Shown piece by piece: positions 5,039-12,839 of a stretch of 14,854 nt of DNA (positions within the stretch are counted from its first letter, which is position 1; each line of letters starts with the position of its first letter). The stretch comes from Chloroflexota bacterium. GTDB lineage: Bacteria; Chloroflexota; UBA6077. The translations under genes and the position numbers were made by a program. Location: assembly GCA_021845945.1 (NCBI GenBank), contig JAJZRD010000077.1, forward strand, positions 1 to 14,854, read 5' to 3'. The notes beneath the pieces are model-generated. The model worked only from the letters and a program-made list of their open reading frames with translations. It had not been told where the DNA came from and searched no databases.

Positions 5039-5830
5039 ATGGAGCTAGGACTCAAGGATAGGGTGGCGATAGTCGCGGCGGCCAGCAAGGGGCTGGGAAA
5101 GGCCGTGGCCTTCGGGCTGGCACGGGAGGGCGCCAGGCTCGCCCTGTGCGCTCGGGGCGAAGAGACGCTGAACGCCACGGCCGAGGAGATCCGCCGCGAG
5201 ACGGGCGCCGAGGTGCTGGCCATCGTGGCGGACGTCACGAAGCCCGAGGAGGTGAAGCGGCTGGTGGAGGAGACGATCCGCAGATTCGGGCGGATCGACG
5301 TTCTGGTGAACAACGCCGGAGGGCCGCCGGGCACCACCTTCCTGCAGTCTTCACCCGAGCAGTTTCAGCAGGCCATCGACCTGAACCTGATGAGCACCAT
5401 CCGGCTCTGCAAGGAGGTGGTTCCCTACATGCTTCGGGAGCACTGGGGGAGGATCGTCAACATCGTCTCCCTGTCGGCCAAACAGCCGTTGCCGGGGTTG
5501 ATCCTGAGCAACACCGCGAGGCCGGGGGTGCTGGGGCTGACGAAGACCATGTCCAACGAGCTGGCGAAGGAGGGGATCCTGATCAACAGCGTCTGCCCCG
5601 GCTACACCCTCACCGACCGTGTGGCCGAGATAAACGCGGCCAACGCCTTGCGGAAGGGGATAACGGCGGAGGAGGAGATGAAGGGCGTCGCCGACAGGAT
5701 CCCCATGGGCAGGCTGGGGCGGCCGGAGGAGCTGGCCAACGTGGTGGTGTTTCTGGCCTCGGAGAGGGCGAGCTACGTGACCGGCGCCGCCGTCCAGGTG
5801 GACGGCGGACAGTACGCGGCGCTGTCCTGA
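5039..5830 (+). CDS. SDR-family oxidoreductase, 3-oxoacyl-ACP-reductase-like with altered catalytic residues, 263 aa
   Basis: A soluble Rossmann-fold protein of normal SDR length. Nucleotide-binding motif AAASKGLGKA lies at 13-22, the adenine-ring motif DVTKPEE at 65-71, NNAGGPPG at 91-98, Ser144 and Ser146 in NIVSLSAKQ, PGYTLTDRV at 187-195, and a C-terminal YVTGAAVQVDGG. The classical Tyr-xxx-Lys is missing: the aligned segment SNTARPGV gives Ser157 and Arg161 in place of Tyr and Lys. This recalls the BKR-like SDR subgroup (cd05344), which has imperfect active-site motifs. The substrate is unknown. AGAGGAGGG precedes ATG with good spacing. It is the only plus-strand metabolic gene, convergent with sdhB and divergent from the K+ channel gene. 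Confidence 0.88.
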   Translation: MELGLKDRVAIVAAASKGLGKAVAFGLAREGARLALCARGEETLNATAEEIRRETGAEVLAIVADVTKPEEVKRLVEETIRRFGRIDVLVNNAGGPPGTTFLQSSPEQFQQAIDLNLMSTIRLCKEVVPYMLREHWGRIVNIVSLSAKQPLPGLILSNTARPGVLGLTKTMSNELAKEGILINSVCPGYTLTDRVAEINAANALRKGITAEEEMKGVADRIPMGRLGRPEELANVVVFLASERASYVTGAAVQVDGGQYAALS

Positions 5831-5848
5831 GACGGGAAGAGATCCGAC

Positions 5849-5909
5849 CACAGAGACACAGAGTACACGGAGAAGACCTCGGCGTCTCCGTGTACTCCGT
5901 GTCTCTGTG
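5849..5909. terminator. Long inverted repeat between convergent SDR and sdhB genes
   Basis: Arms at 5849-5873 and 5885-5909 are 25 bases each, with one mismatch and an 11-base loop. They are built from CACAGAGACAC- and GAGTACACGGAGA-type units. The hairpin fills nearly all the space between the two stop codons and probably serves as a bidirectional terminator. Units of this kind also occur as dispersed repeats in many bacteria. Confidence 0.65.
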
Positions 5910-5916
5910 CTTCCTT

Positions 5917-6606
5917 CTACTCTAACAGGTGCCTGAGCTCGGGGACGATCTGGCCGGCGAAGTCGATCTGCTTGGGGCAGCCCAGCTTGCCGGCACGGTC
6001 CAGGGCCCTGTCCAGCAACCCCAGGTCCCGCACCAGCTTGGCCCGCTCCGCCCCCAGGGCGTCTCGTGGATCGAGGCCCAGCCGGAAGGCCTTCACCATG
6101 GCCGCTGGGTTCAGCTCGGCCCGCGGATCACCCTCGTCTACCGATCCGTCCGCCTGGCAGACGCCGCACAGGATGCACTCGCCGGACTTCTCCAGGTAGC
6201 GCACCTCGGGCTGGGTCATCCTTCCTTGATAGCCCGGCTTCAGCACCAGCCAGGGGACGACGTTCCGCAGGGAGTCCAGGAAGCGATCGATGTCCACCAC
6301 CAGGTCCTTCAGCACCCGGAAGTGGGGCAAGGGGCCGATGGTCATCTCCTTCCCGTTCAAGACGTCCGACACCAGGGTCTCGCAGGCCAGCTTCGGCGCC
6401 CCGTTGATGGTGACCGCGCAGGTTCCGCAGATGCCGCTGCGGCAGGCGCGGCGGAAGGCCACGGTGGGGTCGTGGTAGGCCGCCAGATCCAGCAGCAGAT
6501 CCAGGATCGTCTGGTTCTCCCGAGCCTCCACGGCGTAGCTCTGGGGATGGGGAGTCGCATCCCGGGCGGGATCGAAACGGGTTACGGTAACCTTGACCTC
6601 TATCAT
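5917..6606 (-). CDS. sdhB: Succinate dehydrogenase/fumarate reductase iron-sulfur subunit lacking [3Fe-4S] ligands, 229 aa
   Basis: This is the electron-transfer subunit paired with the flavoprotein encoded upstream. The N-terminal ferredoxin domain carries C55, C60, C63 and C75 (CRSGICGTC...LAC) for [2Fe-2S]. The helical domain carries C144, C147 and C150 (CILCGVC) and C210 (GCPK) for [4Fe-4S]. These are the only eight cysteines. The three that bind [3Fe-4S] in E. coli SdhB (C159, C206, C212) have no counterpart, and the WW-containing quinone-site segment after the CxxCxxC motif is replaced by ADGSVDEGDPRAELNP. The C150-to-C210 spacing (60) is almost that of E. coli (61), so this is substitution, not deletion. 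ATG at 6606 has a weak GGGGGT ribosome site. No sdhC/D follows. The physiological direction and acceptor are unknown. Confidence 0.9.
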   Translation of the reverse strand: MIEVKVTVTRFDPARDATPHPQSYAVEARENQTILDLLLDLAAYHDPTVAFRRACRSGICGTCAVTINGAPKLACETLVSDVLNGKEMTIGPLPHFRVLKDLVVDIDRFLDSLRNVVPWLVLKPGYQGRMTQPEVRYLEKSGECILCGVCQADGSVDEGDPRAELNPAAMVKAFRLGLDPRDALGAERAKLVRDLGLLDRALDRAGKLGCPKQIDFAGQIVPELRHLLE

Positions 6607-6625
6607 GTCAGTGACCCCCGCTCAT

Positions 6626-6692
6626 CAAGTGCTGAGTGCTGAGTCGCGGAGGTGGAAACCCAGGACTCAGGACTCGGGACCCAGGACTCCCC
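6626..6692. repeat. Short-period repeats between sdhA and sdhB
   Basis: AGTGCTGAGTGCTGAGTC (6627-6645 region) and CCCAGGACTCAGGACTCGGG then ACCCAGGACTC (6658-6690) are imperfect iterations of 7-8-base units. They make up most of the 106-base gap between the two subunit genes. Confidence 0.6.
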
Positions 6693-6712
6693 CTCGTGCC
6701 TTGAGCCCATCA

Positions 6713-8383
6713 TCAGTACCCCCTTGCTGCAGGTGGGTACCTGGTGATGCTGACCGGGCCGTTGTCGAGGACCGAGCCCTCGGGGGAGTACCGGGCGTAG
6801 CTGTGGAACAGCCAGTTGTCGTCGTCTCGCGTGGGGAAGTCGGTGCGGTAGTGGGCGCCCCGACTCTCGGTGCGCCGCAGGGCGCCCTTGGCGATCGCCT
6901 CGCACAGGTCCAGCAGGAAGCCCAGCTCCAGGTAGTCGGTGAGCTGGTAGTTGAAGGCCAGGGGCGCTCGATCCAGCCGGATCCTGGGGTAGCGCTCCTT
7001 GAAGTCCATCAACTCCGCCACGGCCTCCTGCAGATCTCCTCCCTCCCGGAAGACCCCCACCTTGTCGGTCATGATGTCTCTGATCCGCCGGCTCAGGTGG
7101 GCGGGGTTGTCGCCGGCCTGGCCCGACATGACCGCGTCGATCTTTGCCTGCACTCCATGCATGGGAGCGGCATCGACCCTGGGGTAATCCATCCCGGCGG
7201 CGGTCTCCGCCGCCCGGCGGCCGGCACGTTTGCCGAAGACCAGGGTCTCCAGGAGGGAGTTGCCTCCCAGCCGGTTGGCGCCGTGGACGCTAACGTTGGC
7301 GCACTCGCCGGCCACCAGCAGCTTCTGTAGGTTGGTCTCGCCCCACACGTTGGATCGAATGCCGCCCATGCTGTAGTGCTGGCCCGGCTGTATGGGGATG
7401 GGCTCCTCGACGGCGTCTACCCCGTTGTAGCGGAGCGCCAGGTCGTGGACCTGGGGCAGCCTCTCCTTGATCAGCTCCTCGCCCAGGTGGCGCAGATCCA
7501 GGTAGACGTACTCGTTCTCGAAGCCCCGCCCCTCTTTGATTTCCATCATGATGCAGCGGGAGACCATGTCTCGGGGCGCCAGCTCCATAAATTTGGGGGC
7601 GTACCTGGCCATGAAGCGCTCGCCCTGGTTGTTCAGCAGGTAGCCGCCCTCGCCCCGCGCCCCCTCGGAGATCAGGATGTTGGTGCCGTAGAGGGTGGTG
7701 GGGTGGAACTGGACGAACTCCATGTCGGAGAGGATCGCCCCGCTTCGGTAGGCGATGGCCATTCCATCCCCGTTGTTCACGATGTCGTTGGTGGTCTTCC
7801 GAAAGGCGCGACCGTAGCCACCCGTGGCCAGGACGACGGTCTTGGCCCGGATCTGCTCGATCCGGCCGTGTTGGAAGTCGAGGGCGACCGCGCCGCAGCA
7901 GACGCCGTCCTCGACTATCAGCTCCAGCAGCATCCACTCCGGATAGACCCTGACGCTTCTCCGAAGGAGCTGCTCGTAGAGGGTGTGGAGCGCCGCGTGT
8001 CCGCTGAGGTCGGCGGCGTAGCAGCCTCGGGGGAAGCCGGCACCACCGAAGGGGCGCTGGGCGATCGTGCCGTCGGGCCGCCGGTCGAACAGCATCCCCC
8101 ACCGCTCCAACTCGTAGATGGTGTCGGGGGCCTCGGTGATCAGCACCTCGATGGCGTCCTGATCCCCCAGGTAGTCGGAGCCCTTGACGGTGTCGAACAT
8201 GTGGCTCTGGATGCTGTCGTCCTCACCGATGGGGGCGTTGATGCCGCCCTGGGCGGCGCCGCTGTGGGAGCGAGTGGGGTACACCTTGGATATGATTGCA
8301 ACTTGCGCCGTCTGGCTCGCCTCCACGGCAGCCCTCATTCCCGCCAGGCCGGCGCCCACCACTAAGACGTCGTAGGTCAGCAT
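6713..8383 (-). CDS. sdhA: Succinate dehydrogenase/fumarate reductase flavoprotein subunit, 556 aa
   Basis: The FAD enzyme interconverts succinate and fumarate. It has the FAD motif VVGAGLAGMRA (8-18), then TRSHSGAAQGG with H40 as the expected covalent FAD-linking histidine. Substrate and proton-shuttle residues follow: H227 in FHPTT, R243 in EGARGEGG, H336 in HYSMGGI and R371 in HGANRLGGNSLLET. A helical capping segment ends in ESRGAHYRTDFPTRDD (506-521). The start ATG has TAGGAGT five bases upstream. The length is slightly short for SdhA (about 570-590). It sits 94 bases downstream of the PrpD-type gene and 106 bases upstream of sdhB, all co-directional. Fumarate reductase is an equal possibility; H40 and the SdhA-like motifs favour an Sdh/Frd type over aspartate oxidase. 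Confidence 0.93.
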   Translation of the reverse strand: MLTYDVLVVGAGLAGMRAAVEASQTAQVAIISKVYPTRSHSGAAQGGINAPIGEDDSIQSHMFDTVKGSDYLGDQDAIEVLITEAPDTIYELERWGMLFDRRPDGTIAQRPFGGAGFPRGCYAADLSGHAALHTLYEQLLRRSVRVYPEWMLLELIVEDGVCCGAVALDFQHGRIEQIRAKTVVLATGGYGRAFRKTTNDIVNNGDGMAIAYRSGAILSDMEFVQFHPTTLYGTNILISEGARGEGGYLLNNQGERFMARYAPKFMELAPRDMVSRCIMMEIKEGRGFENEYVYLDLRHLGEELIKERLPQVHDLALRYNGVDAVEEPIPIQPGQHYSMGGIRSNVWGETNLQKLLVAGECANVSVHGANRLGGNSLLETLVFGKRAGRRAAETAAGMDYPRVDAAPMHGVQAKIDAVMSGQAGDNPAHLSRRIRDIMTDKVGVFREGGDLQEAVAELMDFKERYPRIRLDRAPLAFNYQLTDYLELGFLLDLCEAIAKGALRRTESRGAHYRTDFPTRDDDNWLFHSYARYSPEGSVLDNGPVSITRYPPAARGY

Positions 8384-8477
8384 GCTTCACTCCTAAGCTG
8401 GAATGCTTAGTATGGAAAGTGAACGATTTGGGGACCCCCCAAACCTCGCCAGGCGCTGCGCCCTGGAGCTACCCTCC

Positions 8478-9884
8478 CTAGTACTCGGCCAGGAGTAGCT
8501 TGACGTTGTCCATCCTTTCTAGCCGCGACACCCCTTCGATCAATCCCTCGGCTTGCGAATGGTAGTGGGTCCCGACCACCATGGAGCGGAACTTGTCGCG
8601 CAGCTCCTCTAGGCTGAGGGGGTTCTCGGGGTCGCCCTTGGGGGTCGAGGTGAACTGTTGGAACCGCTCCCCGGAAGCCGAGGTGATGGTGACGCGGCAG
8701 CACCATTCGCCGGGATAGCGGGCCTGGATCTCCGGATCCACTCGGACCTCGGTTCTGGCCATCAGCCGCCGGATCGTGGGGTCCTGCAGCCTATCGGCTC
8801 CAAAATCGCCCAGTGTGAGGTTCCCCAGGGCCAGGGCAGCCGCGACGCAGTAGTGAACCGAGAACTTGGCGGCGTACTCGTGACCCGGGTTCGGGTTATC
8901 GGTCAGGTCGAGGGTGGCCTGGTAGCTGTCGATCTCGACCCTGGCGATCCGATCGGCTGCCAACCCGGTGCTCCGACGCAACGCAAGGGCCAGATCCACC
9001 GGAGCGTGGGTGTGGCGGCAGGAGGGGTAGGGCTTGATGACGCACTCGGAGATCTTGAAGCGCTCCATGCCGTGGGCCAGCCCCGCCGTGACCAGCTGGG
9101 GTTTGGCGTCGGTGGAAGTGGCGGCGTAGAGCCCCCGTTTCCCCTCCAGGATGAAGCGGGTGCCGGTGAAGTCTCGAGCGGCCAGCTCGGCGGCCAGCAC
9201 CCCCGAGGAGGCCGCGTGGCCCGCGTGGAGGTGCTTCGCCATGGCGCCGTCCTCGTTGAACTGCCACAGCCCGGAGGAGAGGGATCCCGCGTTGCCCAGG
9301 GCCCAGGCCATCTGCTGCCGGGAGAGTCCCAGGAGCCAGCCGGCGGCGGCCGTCGCCCCAAAGGTGCCGCAGGTGGAGGTGTTGTGCCAGTAGTAGTAGT
9401 GGGAGGTGCCGACGGACTCCCCGATGCGAATGTCCACCTCGTAGCCCAGCGCCACCGCAGTCAAGAGATCGATGCCCCGGGAGCCCAGCCTCTCGGCGAT
9501 GGACAGGGCGGCCGGGATCACGACGACGGCGGGATGAAGGACCGCCGAGCGGTGGACGTCGTCGGTCTCGGTGATGTGGCCGAGGGCGCCGTTGGTGAAT
9601 GCCGCGGTGCGTGGTCCCTTGCGCTCCCTCAGCCCGAGGACGGAGGAGTGGAGGCCCTGCTCCTCGGCGGCGTGGGCGAGGAGGATAGCTCCTGCCCTGG
9701 TTCGAGTTCCGGCGATGGCCGAGCCAAGCCAATCCAGCAGGAAGTACTCGGCATCCTCGACGGTTCTCTCCGGCAGATCGGAGGCCTTGGTGGCTGCGAG
9801 AAAGTCGGCAAGCTGCTCGGTGATGGACGCCCCCGTGGGTTGGACGGGCCTGGATGGCTTCTCCTGATCCGCTGTTGCCGACAC
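8478..9884 (-). CDS. MmgE/PrpD-family protein, 468 aa
   Basis: The family includes 2-methylcitrate dehydratase, cis-aconitate decarboxylase and related lyases acting on tricarboxylic acids. Seen: DDVHRSAVLHPAVVVIPAAL (109-128), HNTSTCGTFGATAAAG (167-182), KHLHAGHAASSGVLAAELA (217-235), KPYPSCRHTHAPVD (284-297) and AAKFSVHYCVAAAL (338-351). This is the standard order through the helical MmgE domain into the C-terminal alpha/beta domain. I chose GTG at 9884-9882 because AAAGGAGGT precedes it by five bases, one of the strongest ribosome sites here; the 33 codons upstream in frame are not family-like. It is the first gene of the prpD-sdhA-sdhB cluster. Substrate cannot be told from sequence: methylcitrate, an aconitate-like acid or another polycarboxylate is possible. 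No prpB or prpC is present. Confidence 0.9.
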   Translation of the reverse strand: MSATADQEKPSRPVQPTGASITEQLADFLAATKASDLPERTVEDAEYFLLDWLGSAIAGTRTRAGAILLAHAAEEQGLHSSVLGLRERKGPRTAAFTNGALGHITETDDVHRSAVLHPAVVVIPAALSIAERLGSRGIDLLTAVALGYEVDIRIGESVGTSHYYYWHNTSTCGTFGATAAAGWLLGLSRQQMAWALGNAGSLSSGLWQFNEDGAMAKHLHAGHAASSGVLAAELAARDFTGTRFILEGKRGLYAATSTDAKPQLVTAGLAHGMERFKISECVIKPYPSCRHTHAPVDLALALRRSTGLAADRIARVEIDSYQATLDLTDNPNPGHEYAAKFSVHYCVAAALALGNLTLGDFGADRLQDPTIRRLMARTEVRVDPEIQARYPGEWCCRVTITSASGERFQQFTSTPKGDPENPLSLEELRDKFRSMVVGTHYHSQAEGLIEGVSRLERMDNVKLLLAEY

Positions 9885-9889
9885 CGCAC

Positions 9890-9898
9890 ACCTCCTTT
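9890..9898 (-). promoter_or_regulatory. Very strong ribosome binding site of the PrpD-family gene
   Basis: AAAGGAGGT on the minus strand, five bases before the GTG start, nearly full complementarity to the 16S rRNA 3' end. It decides the start in the absence of a nearby ATG. Confidence 0.8.
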
Positions 9899-10084
9899 CG
9901 AGATGAGTTGGGCGGACGGGATTCCGACGTGCCGCCGCTGCGGATTCCCGGGGTGCGGTAAGCGCTGGCCAGCAGTCTAACAATCCAGGGGTTGTCGCCA
10001 GGGGATAGATGGCTCCCGCTCATGATACTACTTTGAGGCAGGGCAAGGAAACAGCTGCCGACCAGCGGCGGACTGCTGGTGTGG

Positions 10085-10195
10085 ATGAAGGAGTTCAACT
10101 GGACCGCTTTCACCAACGGCTTCAGGACCTGGGTCGACGGACCGCACGGTCTCCTGGACCGCGCAAACGGCGATCGGTTCGACTGGGAGCGGTGA
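10085..10195 (+). CDS. Possible small protein or C-terminal gene remnant, 36 aa
   Basis: The frame reads MKEFNWTAFTNGFRTWVD, GPHGLLDRANGD, RFDWER and stop. Nearly every codon ends in G or C and the composition is rich in Trp, Phe and Asp/Arg, as expected of real protein rather than chance sequence. The frame is open 16 codons further upstream to a TGA at 10034. No clear Shine-Dalgarno precedes the ATG; GTG at 10079 is an alternative start. I do not recognise a family. It could be a microprotein or the tail of a decayed gene. It is opposite in direction to both neighbours. Confidence 0.35.
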   Translation: MKEFNWTAFTNGFRTWVDGPHGLLDRANGDRFDWER

Positions 10196-10217
10196 TGGAG
10201 ACGGGGAGGCGGGGTGA

Positions 10218-11966
10218 CTACTCTTCGCCCGCCACTGTGACCAGGGGCAGGGTGAAGCGGAAGGTCGAGCCATCGCCCTCGGCGGATTCCGTCCACACCC
10301 TGCCGCCGTGGCGATCCACGATCTCTCGGGCGATGTAGAGGCCCAGCCCCAGCCCCACATGGCCGCGATGGAGGGTGCCCCGTCCCTGCCCCTGGTAGAA
10401 GCGTTCGAAGATGTGGGGCAGATCCCGTGCCGATATCCCGATCCCCCGATCGGCCACCGACACCAGCGCCTCCCGCTCGCCCGGCCGGACGTCGGGCCGC
10501 GTTCCGACGGTGACCGTGATCTGTCCGCCCTGAGGGGAGTACTTGACCGCATTCTCCATCAGGTTGGAGAGAACCTCCTCGATCCGGCGTCGGTCGGCCA
10601 ACACCGAAAGCTCTCCCTCGGATCGGAACAGGATGCGATGGTGCTGAGTGGTGAGCTGGAGACTCTCGGACACCTTCCTGGCCAGCTCCGCCAGGTCGAA
10701 CCGGCTGATCTCCAGCGGTAGCTGCCCGGCCTCGATCTTCTGGAGGTCGAGGATCTGCTCGATCATGGCCAGCATCCTGTCCGACTGCTCCAGCATGCGG
10801 GCCAGCACCTCCCGGTCGGTGGCGCGCTGGGGATCGATCTCCGCCTTGCGGAGCAGCAGCTCCGCGTAGGCCTTCAGCACCGCGACAGGGGTCTTCAGCT
10901 CGTGGGACACCACGCCAAGGAACTCCTGTCGGGCCTGCTGGCGAGCGTGCTCCCGGCTGACCTCCAGCTGGCGCCGTGCCAGCTCCGTCCTCTCCACCGA
11001 CAGCCCCACCTGGGTGGCCATCAGGGTGACGAAGGCCAGATCCTCCGGCCGAAAGCTGCCCTGGTGGGTGGTCGCCACCCGAAGGACACCCCGTCGAACG
11101 CCGCCCACCTGGATGGGCACGGCCAGGAGACTGCGGACCGGCGAGCCGGCAAACTCGGTGTGGAGTCGGGGATCCTCGGTGACGTCGCCGCACAGCAGCG
11201 GCTGCCCGGTGGCCAGGATCTCCGCGGCCCAGCTCGACTCCAGGGGGTGGGGCAGGGCAGAGTCGCTGCAGCCGCTGCCGCCGTTGACGTCACCGGCCTG
11301 GCCGGTGCAGATCACCTGCCGTCCGCTGCCGTCCAGGAGGACCAGCTCGGTGTCGTCGACCCCGAGGGCCGCATTGATGGCGTCGGCGACCCTGAGGAGG
11401 AAGGGTCTCAGCTCCAGGTCCTGGATGCCTGCCAGCTCCAGCAGCACGCCGGCCTGGTGGGCACGCCGCCGTTCCTGACGCAGCAGCCGGTCGTTCTCGA
11501 TAGCCACGGCTGCGATACTGGCCAGGATCTCCAGGCCGGTCAAGCGGCTCCCGATGGGGGGAGATGGATCCATGCCGGCCGTAGCCAGAACGCCGACCAC
11601 GTCGTCCCTGAGCTTCATCGGCGCGGCGGCCAGGGCGCGCACCCTGCTTCCGCGACCTGGGAGGTCCCGAAAGCGCCGTTCGTGGGTGGCATCGGCCAGG
11701 GCGACCGACTCGCCGTGGTCCGCCACCCACCCCTCGATGCCCTCTCCCGCCCGCACGAAGCTGCACCCCACCAGCTCCGATGGGAGGCCATCGGCGGCTC
11801 GGAGCATCAGTTTGCCGCCCTCCCGGAGCAGCAGGTAGGCCTCGTCGGCCAGCATCATCTGGCGGGCAGCGCGGGCGACGGCGAGAAGCACCTGGCCGGT
11901 GTCTTCTACCTCGGAGAGAACCTGCACTACCTGCTGTATGGCCTCTCCGATGCTGAGACGGCTCAT
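10218..11966 (-). CDS. Cytosolic two-GAF sensor histidine kinase, 582 aa
   Basis: The sensor of a two-component system, probably phosphorylating the regulator encoded just upstream. There is no membrane segment or signal peptide. An N-terminal GAF-like domain spans about 18-160 and a second spans about 170-330. The HisKA helix has SHELKTPVAVLKAY with phospho-acceptor H355, and the HATPase domain has the N box ENAVKYS (N472), G1 DRGIG (506-510), F box IFERFYQG and G2 GLGLGLY (538-544). GAF domains bind small molecules, haem or bilins; no chromophore cysteine is obvious. ATG at 11966 is chosen because GAGGG lies seven bases upstream and the upstream extension is a proline/arginine-rich translation of the repeat and of antisense DNA. 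It follows the regulator gene by 71 bases containing a double palindrome. Confidence 0.92.
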   Translation of the reverse strand: MSRLSIGEAIQQVVQVLSEVEDTGQVLLAVARAARQMMLADEAYLLLREGGKLMLRAADGLPSELVGCSFVRAGEGIEGWVADHGESVALADATHERRFRDLPGRGSRVRALAAAPMKLRDDVVGVLATAGMDPSPPIGSRLTGLEILASIAAVAIENDRLLRQERRRAHQAGVLLELAGIQDLELRPFLLRVADAINAALGVDDTELVLLDGSGRQVICTGQAGDVNGGSGCSDSALPHPLESSWAAEILATGQPLLCGDVTEDPRLHTEFAGSPVRSLLAVPIQVGGVRRGVLRVATTHQGSFRPEDLAFVTLMATQVGLSVERTELARRQLEVSREHARQQARQEFLGVVSHELKTPVAVLKAYAELLLRKAEIDPQRATDREVLARMLEQSDRMLAMIEQILDLQKIEAGQLPLEISRFDLAELARKVSESLQLTTQHHRILFRSEGELSVLADRRRIEEVLSNLMENAVKYSPQGGQITVTVGTRPDVRPGEREALVSVADRGIGISARDLPHIFERFYQGQGRGTLHRGHVGLGLGLYIAREIVDRHGGRVWTESAEGDGSTFRFTLPLVTVAGEE

Positions 11967-11978
11967 GACCAATCCCTC

Positions 11979-12026
11979 GTAAGGGCGACGCCTGCGTCGC
12001 CCAGGGCGACCGCCGGTCGCCCCTAC
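11979..12026. repeat. 48-bp double palindrome (REP-like pair) between regulator and kinase
   Basis: Two adjacent hairpins: GGGCGACGC/GCGTCGCCC (11983-12002, 2-base loop) and GGGCGACCG/CGGTCGCCC (12004-12022, 1-base loop). They are bracketed by GTAA at one end and CTAC at the other. The first unit matches the palindrome split by the IS. In the operon mRNA it may trim or stabilise between the two cistrons. Confidence 0.8.
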
Positions 12027-12037
12027 AGATGGTGGGT

Positions 12038-12745
<708 letters not shown>

Positions 12746-12770
12746 CGCTTCCTCACCGGCAAAGAGGTCT

Positions 12771-12800
12771 CGGGGGAGCGGCCTGGAGAGACCGCCCCCG
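12771..12800 (-). terminator. Hairpin between the secreted-protein gene and the regulator gene
   Basis: CGGGGG plus CGG pair with CCG plus CCCCCG (9 pairs, a 2-base bulge, a 10-base loop). A competing GGTCTC/GAGACC pairing overlaps it. On the minus strand it is followed by AGACCTCTTTG, a weak pyrimidine tract. It probably ends the large upstream gene. Confidence 0.4.
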
Positions 12801-12839
12801 ATTAGTGTAACGCATCGGCTAATAGAAGGGTGTAGGAAT

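Larger units (their letters stand above)
9885..10217. other. 333-base gap between histidine kinase and PrpD-family genes
   Basis: It must carry the promoter of the prpD-sdhAB cluster, but I found no convincing -35/-10 pair on the minus strand. TATCAT, a fair -10 (10022-10027), lacks a good -35. The plus strand holds a 36-codon frame described separately. Confidence 0.5.

Noticed and set aside
6713..8383. L-aspartate oxidase (NadB) instead of SdhA/FrdA
   Set aside because: The partner iron-sulfur gene, the FAD-linking H40 context and the ESRGAHYRTDFP segment fit Sdh/Frd; no nadA or nadC is adjacent.
8658..9980. Long plus-strand open frame (440 codons) opposite the PrpD-family gene
   Set aside because: It is a shadow of a GC-rich gene: the antisense frame has no recognisable motifs and is rich in Gly/Arg/Gln, while the minus strand encodes a complete family protein.
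8896..11193. Long minus-strand open frame (765 codons) spanning the kinase end and PrpD start
   Set aside because: It is out of frame with two well-supported genes on the same strand and reads as Pro/Arg/Gly-rich noise.
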